Shown in pieces: positions 1 through 5,869 of a DNA stretch of 9,093 nucleotides. Each line of letters starts with the position of its first letter. The first letter of the stretch is position 1. Position numbers and translations under genes: made by a program. The notes under the pieces are model-generated. The model searched no databases and was not told the DNA's origin. It was given only the letters and a program-made list of their open reading frames with translations. Origin of the DNA: Deltaproteobacteria bacterium UBA6967 (GTDB lineage Bacteria > SAR324 > NAC60-12); the NCBI GenBank assembly GCA_002450295.1, contig DJYX01000084.1:750-9842 (forward strand). Direction: 5' to 3'.

Positions 1-726
1 AGTACTTGTATAAATCGTCATGATTCCAATTGGATCCGGACTGGCCACGCAGACTTGAGGCTCCATGTAGCCCTGATGAACAATCCCCGTGCGATAGTTC
101 CGTTCCAGCACCACATCTGCTGCTGCAAATCCCTCGTTTATGTTACCCCTTGTGTACGAGTTCATGGAGTGGACGTTGGGTGGGAGGCTAGCTGCGTCAG
201 AATCGCCTTTTTCCACAGCTCCATGATCTCCGCTGACATCTGATTCATCACGGGGGATTCCATTGGGCCACACGAGCGGCGCACCTGGCTTCAGCGCTGA
301 GGCGATATCAGCAACCACATCCAACTCTTCATAGTCTATATCAACTGCAGATGCCCCGTCCCAAGCCGCCTGGGGAGTTTCTCCGACAACGACAACAACT
401 GGGTGACCCTGAAACATCACTTCATCTCGCGCCAACAGCGCTCCCACCCGAGAAGCCGCTTTTTTTCTCCAGTGAGTCAAGTCACTGGCATCGAGCACAG
501 CGCGCACCCCTGGCATCGCGAGAGCCGCTTCCTTATCAATTGAAACGATACGTGCGTGGGCATGCGGACTAAGAACTGGCCGGAGATGCAGCATTCCGGG
601 TAGCTGAAGATCTGCGGTGTAGCGGGCTTGCCCCTTGAGTTTTTCGGGCGCGTCGATGGTTCCCCTGGGCTTGCCGATGTACTTGAACTGAGAAGGCGCA
701 TTCTCACCAGAAATGGATTTGCTCAT
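1..726 (-). CDS. Molybdopterin-binding subunit of a xanthine dehydrogenase/aldehyde oxidase/CO dehydrogenase-family enzyme (N-terminal part, cut by window edge)
   Basis: An uninterrupted reading frame of 242 codons runs from ATG at 726 off the left edge. An in-frame TAA lies two codons upstream of the ATG, so this is the first possible start; the ribosome site (CAGG) is weak. The protein shows the aldehyde oxidase/xanthine dehydrogenase a/b hammerhead domain (about residues 22-140): GQARYTADL at 32-40, PGMLH at 43-47, SPHAHARIVSID at 53-64, and VMFQGHPVVVVVGET at 103-117. The molybdopterin-binding domain begins after it, with HQGYMEP at 218-224 and YTST at the edge, where the family usually has TSTQ. 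Such subunits hydroxylate purines, aldehydes, aromatic CoA esters or oxidise CO, with separate FAD and 2Fe-2S subunits. Neither partner lies upstream, so they would be downstream beyond the edge or elsewhere. The substrate-determining active-site loop is outside the window, so the substrate cannot be named. The family assignment is firm. Confidence 0.93.
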   Translation of the reverse strand, partial: MSKSISGENAPSQFKYIGKPRGTIDAPEKLKGQARYTADLQLPGMLHLRPVLSPHAHARIVSIDKEAALAMPGVRAVLDASDLTHWRKKAASRVGALLARDEVMFQGHPVVVVVGETPQAAWDGASAVDIDYEELDVVADIASALKPGAPLVWPNGIPRDESDVSGDHGAVEKGDSDAASLPPNVHSMNSYTRGNINEGFAAADVVLERNYRTGIVHQGYMEPQVCVASPDPIGIMTIYTST

Positions 727-956
727 GAATTAGAACCTGTTGAAAGTCGTGAAGGCATGTATTGATATCAGCAGTATGACAGCGGTGGATTGGGATGCAA
801 GCAGAGAATGATGTCTTCGTATTTCTCAGCTATGTCGAATTAAGGTCATCTCTCCCCCAGTTCTCCTCCCCAAATAAAATCGGCTCTGATAAAACATTGG
901 TCATTGCACGAAGCGACGTTTTCACAGTCCTTCGCCGTTGACACTAAATCATTCTT

Positions 957-962
957 AGGAGG
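957..962 (+). promoter_or_regulatory. Perfect Shine-Dalgarno site of the 42-residue protein gene
   Basis: AGGAGG lies five bases before the ATG at 968. It is the strongest ribosome-binding site in the window and is the main reason for calling such a short gene. Confidence 0.75.
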
Positions 963-967
963 ATCGA

Positions 968-1096
968 ATGGCCACAAAGAAAAAGCATGTTCCAAAGTTC
1001 AGAACATTCCACTCATTCTTGGTGAATTTTCGTAAAACTGTTCAAGAGAAAGTAAGCCCGAAGCAAGACGCTGCAGGACAACAATACGTCAGCTGA
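968..1096 (+). CDS. Small basic protein of 42 residues, unknown function
   Basis: ATG at 968 to TGA at 1094-1096 encodes 42 residues with an excellent ribosome site (AGGAGG at 957-962). The protein begins MATKKKHVPKFRTFHSF and is strongly basic (7 Lys and 2 Arg against 1 Glu and 1 Asp) with four Phe in residues 11-21. It has no hydrophobic segment long enough for a membrane span or signal peptide, so it is probably cytoplasmic. The charge would suit binding to nucleic acid, the ribosome or an acidic partner, but that is inference. It stands alone, divergent from the molybdopterin subunit gene and convergent with the M48 protease gene. A hairpin at 1117-1153 may end its transcript. I do not recognise the family. 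The call rests on start context and composition rather than homology. Confidence 0.55.
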   Translation: MATKKKHVPKFRTFHSFLVNFRKTVQEKVSPKQDAAGQQYVS

Positions 1097-1116
1097 TCAC
1101 TACCCTATCTCTCAAA

Positions 1117-1153
1117 GCAGCTGGATCAGGTTAGTTCACTGGCTCCAGGCTGC
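1117..1153 (+). terminator. Possible hairpin terminator between convergent genes
   Basis: GCAGCTGGA (1117-1125) pairs with TCCAGGCTGC (1144-1153) with one bulged base, giving a 9-bp GC-rich stem around an 18-base loop. It sits 20 bases after the small basic gene and 35 bases beyond the end of the convergent M48 gene. No T tract follows on either strand, so intrinsic termination is uncertain. Confidence 0.3.
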
Positions 1154-1187
1154 CTCCTCTCAAGTCCTTTCACTTCTCAGAATTAAT

Positions 1188-2012
1188 TCAAAAGATAGTT
1201 TCTCCAATCCCATACTTTTGGGGCGCTTTTTCATAAAGTGGTTTGGTTTCAGAGAGCCACTGCGAGAGTCGCTGCTTACGGTTTTTATTGCTGGGATGAG
1301 TCGACATGAATTCTGGACCACCGTCCCCGCCTGTTGCTTGGGCCATGCGTTCCCAGACCTCAATCGCCTCTGCTGGGTCATAACCAGCTTTGGCCATGTA
1401 GATTTGTCCGATCCGATCGGCATCGGTCTCGTCGTCACGGCTGAACTTGCGTTCAAAGAAAGCCAACCCCATCGCACCGGCAGCCCCTCCGATCGTTGCG
1501 AGAGCCTTGCACTCTTGGGATTCACAGTAGAATTCTGCGGCCAGCACTGCGATTCCAGCCACTGCAGCGGTCGCTAGCTGATTTTCGATAGCTTGTGCAT
1601 AGCCATTCATTCCATGACGTCTAGTCGCGTGAGCAACTTCATGTCCGATCACTGCTGCTAAAGCCCCCTCGGTCTTGAGGACAGGGAGGATTCCCGTGTA
1701 GACCGCCATCTTGCCCCCTGGCATACACCAAGCGTTGAGTTCAGGGCTCTCGATCAGCTCGATCTCCCAGTCAAAGGGTTCTCCAGAGGCTTTCGCAATC
1801 CGCATTCCCACACGCTTGACCATTTCTACCAAGCGCTTGTCCTTGGAAAGCTTCGATTCTGCGATGACTTGCTGGTAAGACCTGCTGGCTTCCAGATTGA
1901 TGCGTTTTTCATCGACAGTGTCTGGAGCCAAGGTTCGTACTACTTTTCCGGAACAGCCAATCAACATTAGGCCTGTCATCAATCCGATGATCAGTCTTTG
2001 CAACTTTTTCAT
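1188..2012 (-). CDS. M48-family zinc metalloprotease, lipoprotein (LoiP-like)
   Basis: This encodes a 274-residue envelope protease, probably acting on misfolded or outer-membrane proteins in the periplasm. I chose the ATG at 2012 over an in-frame ATG at 2099, because it places a classical lipoprotein signal at the N-terminus (MKKLQR, then a hydrophobic stretch ending LIGC with Cys20) and has GAGAG four bases upstream. Catalytic residues are visible: GHEVAH with the HExxH zinc site at 124-128, and the third ligand in DDETDAD at Glu195 (ExxxD). The STHPS segment (His239) is also typical of M48 proteins. A hydrophobic Ala/Gly-rich stretch (about 146-186) lies between these motifs and contains two Cys in YCESQEC. 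Length fits the bacterial lipoprotein members such as E. coli LoiP/YcaL. The gene is monocistronic with a candidate promoter at 2060-2088. The family is certain; the exact orthologue is not. Confidence 0.93.
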   Translation of the reverse strand: MKKLQRLIIGLMTGLMLIGCSGKVVRTLAPDTVDEKRINLEASRSYQQVIAESKLSKDKRLVEMVKRVGMRIAKASGEPFDWEIELIESPELNAWCMPGGKMAVYTGILPVLKTEGALAAVIGHEVAHATRRHGMNGYAQAIENQLATAAVAGIAVLAAEFYCESQECKALATIGGAAGAMGLAFFERKFSRDDETDADRIGQIYMAKAGYDPAEAIEVWERMAQATGGDGGPEFMSTHPSNKNRKQRLSQWLSETKPLYEKAPQKYGIGETIF

Positions 2013-2598
2013 TTTTCTCTCAATGAGGAGCAAAAGTGAGGATGGATTAGTGAGTTCCCAACCTAAGACAAATTCATCCACATGACAAGATTTGGACATT
2101 GGAAATTAAGGTGACAGACCGTTCTTTTTGCTGAAAGAAAACCCTCCTGGAACGGAAGATTTAGAGAGCAGGTTCAGACCTAGATGCAAACCTGGATTCC
2201 AAATAACTCAACCCAACCGCTAAAATATAAATCGGTTCAAAAGTGAGTGCTGATCCAAAAAAACTTTCATCGCAAGATTTATAGATTTTTTACAATCGCT
2301 CATCTTGATTTTTGGATGCAAATGAATTCCTGAATTTCTGCTATCTTGTCTGATAGAATTGATCATCAGCTCTCATTTCTAAAGAAGATTTTTTGAGGGG
2401 AATTAGATTAACGGAACGAAGATCTACACTTTGTCTTATTTCCTGAGGACCGATCTTTAACAATGGCTAGGTGTTGTTAGGAAGTTTCTAAATATTCGAC
2501 TTAGATAGCTTTGGAAGGGTTTTTGCTAGATAAAGAATTATCATCTTTCTCTTTTGGAAAAGATTTATCTTAATCAATAGTAAGCAACTGAGGACGCC
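2013..2598. other. Intergenic region between divergent protease and small lipoprotein genes
   Basis: About 590 bases without a supported gene, AT-rich especially from 2220 on. It should carry the promoters of both the protease gene (candidate at 2060-2088) and the small lipoprotein pair starting at 2599. I found no convincing -35/-10 pair for the latter. Short inverted repeats such as CTATC/GATAG near 2340-2356 and AGATAAA/TTTATCT near 2530-2570 are present but are unremarkable in such AT-rich DNA. No RNA gene is recognisable. Confidence 0.5.
2060..2088 (-). promoter_or_regulatory. Candidate sigma-70-type promoter for the M48 protease gene
   Basis: Reading the minus strand, TTGTCA (2088-2083, five of six matches to the -35 consensus) is followed after 17 bases by TAGGTT (2065-2060, three of six but including the key first, second and last positions). 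This would give a leader of about 40 bases before the ATG at 2012. It also supports the downstream start codon, since the ATG at 2099 lies upstream of this promoter. Confidence 0.33.
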
Positions 2599-2730
2599 AT
2601 GAAGATGATTTTACTATGTGCTGCATTGCTAATCTTGGGGATGCAGGCTGGGTGCACCAAAACCTGTTCTGAAAAGCATTGGTTTGATGGACGAGCTTTC
2701 AGCGAGTGTGTAAGGCTTGGCAATCGATGA
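2599..2730 (+). CDS. Small cysteine-containing lipoprotein-like protein, first of a tandem pair (43 residues)
   Basis: ATG at 2599 is preceded by TGAGGA (2589-2594) at four bases spacing. The 43-residue product has a short signal-like N-terminus (MKMILLCAALLILGM) ending QAGC at 16-19, resembling a lipobox although Gln at position -3 is unusual. The mature part, at most 25 residues, contains CTKTC (19-23) and EKHWFDGRAF (25-34) followed by ECVR. The next gene encodes a paralogue with 27 of the first 43 positions identical. In codons 23-39 about nine codons differ synonymously while only two change the residue, conservatively; this pattern shows that the frame is translated and under selection. 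The stop overlaps the next start as ATGA. It is expected to be exported and possibly lipid-anchored. I do not recognise the family. Architecture, not sequence, recalls the tandem entericidin lipoproteins. Confidence 0.7.
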   Translation: MKMILLCAALLILGMQAGCTKTCSEKHWFDGRAFSECVRLGNR

Positions 2731-2879
2731 AACTAGCTTTTTTGTGTGCTGGAATTCTACTGCTGGGGATGCAGACTGGATGCACAAGGAGTTGTGCGGA
2801 GAAGCACTGGTTTGACGGTAGAGCATTCACGGAATGTGTTCGAATCGCTGATAAAGTAGACTGGACAAAACGCTTGTAA
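2727..2879 (+). CDS. Small cysteine-containing lipoprotein-like protein, second of a tandem pair (50 residues)
   Basis: The ATG at 2727 overlaps the stop of the first gene (ATGA, 2727-2730) and has no good ribosome site of its own (AAGG about 11 bases upstream), so translational coupling is likely. The product has a Lys2 plus hydrophobic signal-like region ending QTGC (16-19). Then come CTRSC (19-23), EKHWFDGRAF (25-34), ECVR (36-39), and a charged tail, residues 40-50, not present in the first copy. Shared features after the signal are Cys19, Cys23, Cys37, the EKHWFDGRAF core and Arg39. Cys23 and Cys37 could form a disulphide if the protein is periplasmic. The pair clearly arose by duplication, with much synonymous divergence. 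Function is unknown; a structural envelope peptide, a toxin/antidote-like pair or an accessory to an envelope complex are all possible. Confidence 0.72.
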   Translation: MKLAFLCAGILLLGMQTGCTRSCAEKHWFDGRAFTECVRIADKVDWTKRL

Positions 2880-3110
2880 ACAAGCAATAGAGCTCAAGCA
2901 TTTTAAGCATGGAGCAAACCCGAGTAACTAATTTAGCCAGACCATTCCAAGCAACTTCTGAAATGAAAATAAACTGCAGAAGTCACCCAATTTATTTGTC
3001 ATATTATTCTTCAAATCTCCTGAAGTCTTCTTCAGCTTCCACCTCAATCTGGGCATCAACAAATAGTTTTGTTGCATCAAGTCCGGGCCCATTTCTATCG
3101 TTGTAAAGCC
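2880..3110. other. Convergent intergenic region with two perfect short hairpins
   Basis: This lies between the ends of the second small lipoprotein gene and the enolase-family gene. It holds CTGAAG-TCTT-CTTCAG (3020-3035) and CAACAAA-TAGT-TTTGTTG (3057-3074), both perfect stems with four-base loops. Neither is followed by a T tract, so they may stabilise mRNA ends or terminate weakly. The minus strand also has a coding-like tail frame here (see findings). Confidence 0.35.
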
Positions 3111-4298
3111 TCAGTAATTACAGGATTCATCCTGCATCTGTAAGTGCAGATCTGCACCTTCGTAGGGATGTGCCCTGGCCAATTCTTCATCGACATCAAT
3201 TCCCAATCCGGAAGCTTGTGGAGCTTGAACAAAGCCCCCTTCAACTTGAATGGTGTTACGAATCAATTGCTGATGAAAGGACGTCTCAATTGTCTCGGCA
3301 ATCAGTAAATTGGGAATCGATACTCCAAGCTGAAGATTAGCCGCCCACTCGACAGGCCCAGCATAAAGATGAGGAGCAAGCTGCACGTTGAAGACTTCGG
3401 CAATCGCAGAGAGTTTCCTGGCTTCCCAGATTCCTCCCACACGACCCAGCGCAGGCTGTAGAATCGAGGCTCCTCCTGAACGCAGCAGAGTGCCAAACTC
3501 GGACTTGGTGCAAAGACGCTCTCCGGTAGCCACAGGAATCCGGATCGCCTTGGCGACCGCAGCAAATTCGAGGAGGTTGTCTGGTGGAATCGGTTCCTCG
3601 AACCACAAGGGTCGATAGGGTTCCAGCTCCTGTCCCAAACGGATAGCCCCAGCAGTTGTAAACTGTCCGTGTGTGCCAAAAAGCAGGTCAGCCCGATCCC
3701 CGACCGTTTCTCGCAAAACTCTGCAGAACTCCACAGAACGAGAGATATCAGCAAGGGCTGGCATGTGCCCCCCACGCATTGTGTACGGACCAGCTGGGTC
3801 AAACTTGATCGCGGTGTAGCCTTGATTCACTAGGGCCAATGCGCTCTCTGCAGACATCTCTGGAGAATGCCAGAAGGACTCAGGATCATGATGGGACAGT
3901 GGATATAGGTAGCTGTAGACCCGCACTCGCTCGTTGAACATCCCTCCCAACAGGGCCCAGACCGGTCGATCTCGGTGCTTGCCGAGGATATCCCAACAGG
4001 CAATCTCTAGCCCTGAAAATGCTCCCATCACGGTCAGATCCGGTCTTTGCGTGAATCCAGAGGAATACGTACGCCGAAAGAGCCGCTCAAGGTTCTCAGG
4101 ATTCTCATCGACAAAGTAGCGCTCAAAGACATCGCGAATCACCGCGGTCATCGCCTTCGGCCCAACGCTTGAAGCATAGCACTCGCCCCAGCCCGTGATT
4201 CCGTTGTCGGTCGTCAGCTTGGTCAGGATCCAGTAGCGACCACCCCAGGCAGGAGGAGGTGGCGCCGTGACGATTACGTCCAGATCGATCAGTTTCAT
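3111..4298 (-). CDS. Enolase-superfamily (mandelate racemase/muconate lactonizing enzyme-type) sugar-acid dehydratase-like protein
   Basis: The preferred start is ATG at 4298 (395 residues), four bases after the dehydrogenase stop with AAAGG eight bases upstream; an in-frame TTG at 4316 would add six residues. The N-terminal capping domain (about 1-125) and C-terminal barrel are complete. Recognisable elements are TGWGE (35-39), IKFDPAG (164-170), GTHGQF (208-213), WFEEP (232-236, Glu234), ATGERL (257-262, Glu260), QPALGRVGG (281-289) and APHLYAGP (308-315, His310). Spacing matches E. coli galactonate dehydratase, as I recall its residues: His210, Glu234, Glu260 and His310 are present, but the first metal-ligand Asp is Gly208 and the Asp of the His-Asp dyad is Ala283. 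The ending HPYEGADLHLQMQ is also dehydratase-like. The likely role is dehydration or isomerisation of a sugar acid, coupled to the upstream dehydrogenase. The substrate is unknown and catalysis may differ from the archetype. Confidence 0.88.
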   Translation of the reverse strand: MKLIDLDVIVTAPPPPAWGGRYWILTKLTTDNGITGWGECYASSVGPKAMTAVIRDVFERYFVDENPENLERLFRRTYSSGFTQRPDLTVMGAFSGLEIACWDILGKHRDRPVWALLGGMFNERVRVYSYLYPLSHHDPESFWHSPEMSAESALALVNQGYTAIKFDPAGPYTMRGGHMPALADISRSVEFCRVLRETVGDRADLLFGTHGQFTTAGAIRLGQELEPYRPLWFEEPIPPDNLLEFAAVAKAIRIPVATGERLCTKSEFGTLLRSGGASILQPALGRVGGIWEARKLSAIAEVFNVQLAPHLYAGPVEWAANLQLGVSIPNLLIAETIETSFHQQLIRNTIQVEGGFVQAPQASGLGIDVDEELARAHPYEGADLHLQMQDESCNY

Positions 4299-4302
4299 CG
4301 CC

Positions 4303-5391
4303 TCAGCCTTTGTCAAAGAGGATCACGTTGCGCCGAGCATTTCCCGACTTGGTATCGGCAATCGCCTCATTGATCTGCTCAAGTCGCCAGCGTCCAGAGA
4401 TCAATTCATCCAGCTTGAGCCGTCCCTGCTGGTAAAGATCAACCATCCAGGGGATATCGCGCTGAATCACGACTTTGCCCATCTTAGAACCTACCATGCC
4501 CTGGCTGATGGAAGCCATCGTCCCCGGATCATACGTTGAGAGATCGCCAGTTTTCGGCATGCCCACCAGCACGACCTGACCCCCTGGAGCGAGGTAGTGT
4601 GCTGAGCTGTCGTAGGCCCTCGCGTTGCCCACCGTAACAAAGACCGCATCGGCACCCCTGCCCAGGGCTTGTCTGGCTTGTAACCAGGGTTCAATCTCAG
4701 TTGCCAGCACGAGATCAGTCGCTCCAAACTCACGGGCAATCTCCAGCTTGGCTGGATGCAGGTCAACCGCAACGATGCGACGGGCTCCGGCAATCAGGGC
4801 TCCCTGGATCGCGTTCAGACCAACTCCTCCAGCGCCAATCACCACAACATCCTGTCCGGCTCGAAGTTGAGCGGAATGCACCACGGCCCCGACTCCCGTG
4901 ATCACCCCACAAGCCAGCAGACAAGCGACCTCAAAGGAGAGCATCTTGGGGATCTGGACCACCTGACTGGGATCAACCACAACCTTCTCAGCAAAGGCCC
5001 CACAGGCCATCCCCTGGTGTAGAGACTGACCCTCCTTATTCGTCAATGGACTGAGTGAATGGCCGGGCTCTTCACAGATCGTTGGACGACCGGAGGCACA
5101 GCTGAGGCAGTTTCCACAACTGCGGATTAGGGTCACCACCACGTGATCGCCTACGGTGACTCCCCTGACAGCATCTCCGACTTCGGTCACCACCCCCGCA
5201 GCTTCATGGCCATAGACGGCTGGCAGGTCACCACCCCAGGCGCCTTCCACAAAGGCAATGTCGGAGTGACAGATCGCCACCGCTCCCAACTGAACTTCTA
5301 CTTCGTTGGAAAGAGGTGCTCGCAGCTCAACGGTTTCTATCTGGAGAGGTTTGGCAAAATGATGGCAAACAGCAGCTTGGATCTGGGACAT
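4303..5391 (-). CDS. Zinc-dependent medium-chain alcohol dehydrogenase, NAD-type
   Basis: ATG at 5391 to TGA at 4305-4303 gives 362 residues, the normal family length; an in-frame TGA four codons upstream limits the start. Catalytic zinc ligands are Cys41 in AICHSD, His62-Glu63 in GHEAAG and Cys161 in ACGVITGVGA. The structural zinc lobe has all four cysteines (92, 95, 98, 106, in SCGNCLSCASGRPTIC). The Rossmann motif GAGGVG is at 186-191, and Asp210 at the end of the following strand (VAVDLHP) indicates NAD rather than NADP. The sequence style is that of the class III/glutathione- or mycothiol-linked formaldehyde dehydrogenase-like branch, but substrate cannot be inferred from that alone. 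It is the first gene of an operon with the enolase-family enzyme four bases downstream, so oxidation of a sugar, polyol or hydroxy acid is likely. An inverted repeat at 5414-5433 may control it. Confidence 0.95.
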   Translation of the reverse strand: MSQIQAAVCHHFAKPLQIETVELRAPLSNEVEVQLGAVAICHSDIAFVEGAWGGDLPAVYGHEAAGVVTEVGDAVRGVTVGDHVVVTLIRSCGNCLSCASGRPTICEEPGHSLSPLTNKEGQSLHQGMACGAFAEKVVVDPSQVVQIPKMLSFEVACLLACGVITGVGAVVHSAQLRAGQDVVVIGAGGVGLNAIQGALIAGARRIVAVDLHPAKLEIAREFGATDLVLATEIEPWLQARQALGRGADAVFVTVGNARAYDSSAHYLAPGGQVVLVGMPKTGDLSTYDPGTMASISQGMVGSKMGKVVIQRDIPWMVDLYQQGRLKLDELISGRWRLEQINEAIADTKSGNARRNVILFDKG

Positions 5392-5413
5392 GAGGATACT
5401 TCAGCAGCAAGGA

Positions 5414-5433
5414 AGGACCATCTGACTGGTCCT
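5414..5433. promoter_or_regulatory. Perfect inverted repeat upstream of the dehydrogenase operon, possible operator
   Basis: AGGACCA (5414-5420) and TGGTCCT (5427-5433) form a perfect 7-bp dyad around TCTGAC, 23-42 bases before the dehydrogenase ATG. The size and spacing suit a dimeric repressor such as a GntR- or LacI-type regulator, though no regulator gene is in the window. A weak promoter candidate lies upstream on the minus strand, TTGCCA (5494-5489) and AATACT (5469-5464), with a long 19-base spacer; this would put the dyad in the early transcribed leader. It could also act as an RNA hairpin. Confidence 0.45.
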
Positions 5434-5448
5434 GTAGTTTGCGGTGGA

Positions 5449-5631
5449 ATGAAAAAATCGGAGAGTATTCTGAAGGATTGGTGGGCTTTGGCAAGTCAGA
5501 GGAATTTGATGGAATCAAACGAGGAGCTAAATTTTAGCGAAGTTTATTTAGGAGTTTCTGTCTGTACATATCAAGATTCAGGGCCCAAATGGTTTGAAAG
5601 AGACCCCAGGATGAGGCCTCTTTTGGGTTGA
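5449..5631 (+). CDS. Tentative small protein of 60 residues
   Basis: ATG at 5449 to TGA at 5629-5631 gives a product beginning MKKSESILKDWWALASQRNL and ending WFERDPRMRPLLG. The residue mix (three Trp, balanced charge, no low complexity) looks protein-like, and the frame occupies otherwise empty DNA divergent from the dehydrogenase. Against it, GGTGG lies only about one base from the ATG, too close for a normal ribosome site, and the same frame stays open backwards into the antisense of the dehydrogenase, so chance openness is plausible. No family recognised. Confidence 0.25.
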   Translation: MKKSESILKDWWALASQRNLMESNEELNFSEVYLGVSVCTYQDSGPKWFERDPRMRPLLG

Positions 5632-5827
5632 ATAATTATTAGATGCAGCAAATTGATCAGCAGACTTTTTTAACTATTGTCTCCACTTCTACAACAAAAG
5701 TTAGTGAGAGCTAGAAGGATTCTTAGGGTTTGTAGTAATGACTATTCACTCCAATCAGCGACCTATACCAAATTAGGTAATGCTTTAGTCAAGTTGAATT
5801 TTAGTAGCCGATATCCAGCGATTATTG

Positions 5828-5865
5828 AAAAAAATGATCAACAATCTAACAAATTCATTGTTTAG
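5828..5865 (-). terminator. Weak terminator candidate after the propeller lipoprotein gene
   Basis: On the minus strand, starting five bases after the stop, CTAAACAA pairs with TTGTTAG with one bulged A (5865-5846). After an 11-base gap comes a run of seven T (5834-5828). The AU-rich stem and its distance from the T run make this a poor intrinsic terminator. Confidence 0.25.
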
Positions 5866-5869
5866 ATGC

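Larger units (their letters stand above)
5392..5869. other. Intergenic region between the dehydrogenase operon and the propeller lipoprotein gene
   Basis: About 480 bases with no firmly supported gene. It contains the dyad at 5414-5433, a tentative 60-codon plus-strand frame (5449-5631), an imperfect hairpin at 5597-5623 (AAAGAG and CC pairing with GG and CTCTTT) and a weak terminator-like stem at 5846-5865. The remaining part from 5632 to 5845 is AT-rich, and I see nothing in it beyond a frame from a TTG at 5677 without a ribosome site. Confidence 0.45.

Noticed and set aside
477..707. Minus-strand 76-codon frame inside the molybdopterin subunit gene
   Set aside because: It is a shifted frame of the real gene; the correct frame from 726 has family motifs throughout and no stop.
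938..943. TTGACA, a perfect -35 hexamer before the 42-residue gene
   Set aside because: A matching -10 would fall on the ribosome site and start codon region, where the sequence (GGATCG) does not resemble one.
1218..1577. Long plus-strand open frame opposite the M48 protease gene
   Set aside because: It is antisense to a confidently identified gene and its product resembles nothing; openness follows from the codon use of the protease gene.
2629..2887. Minus-strand frames opposite the tandem small lipoprotein genes
   Set aside because: The pattern of synonymous differences between the two copies supports the plus-strand frames, not these.
3302..3802. 166-codon minus-strand frame within the enolase-family gene
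   Set aside because: Shifted frame of a gene with clear family motifs in the other frame; its product is unlike any protein I know.
5597..5623. Imperfect hairpin AAAGAG/CTCTTT as an intrinsic terminator
   Set aside because: It has a mismatch in the stem, lacks a T tract, lies about 250 bases past the propeller gene and overlaps a tentative frame; reported only as part of the intergenic description.
5677..5865. Plus-strand 62-codon frame from a TTG
   Set aside because: No ATG and no ribosome site; AT-rich DNA with unconvincing residue composition.
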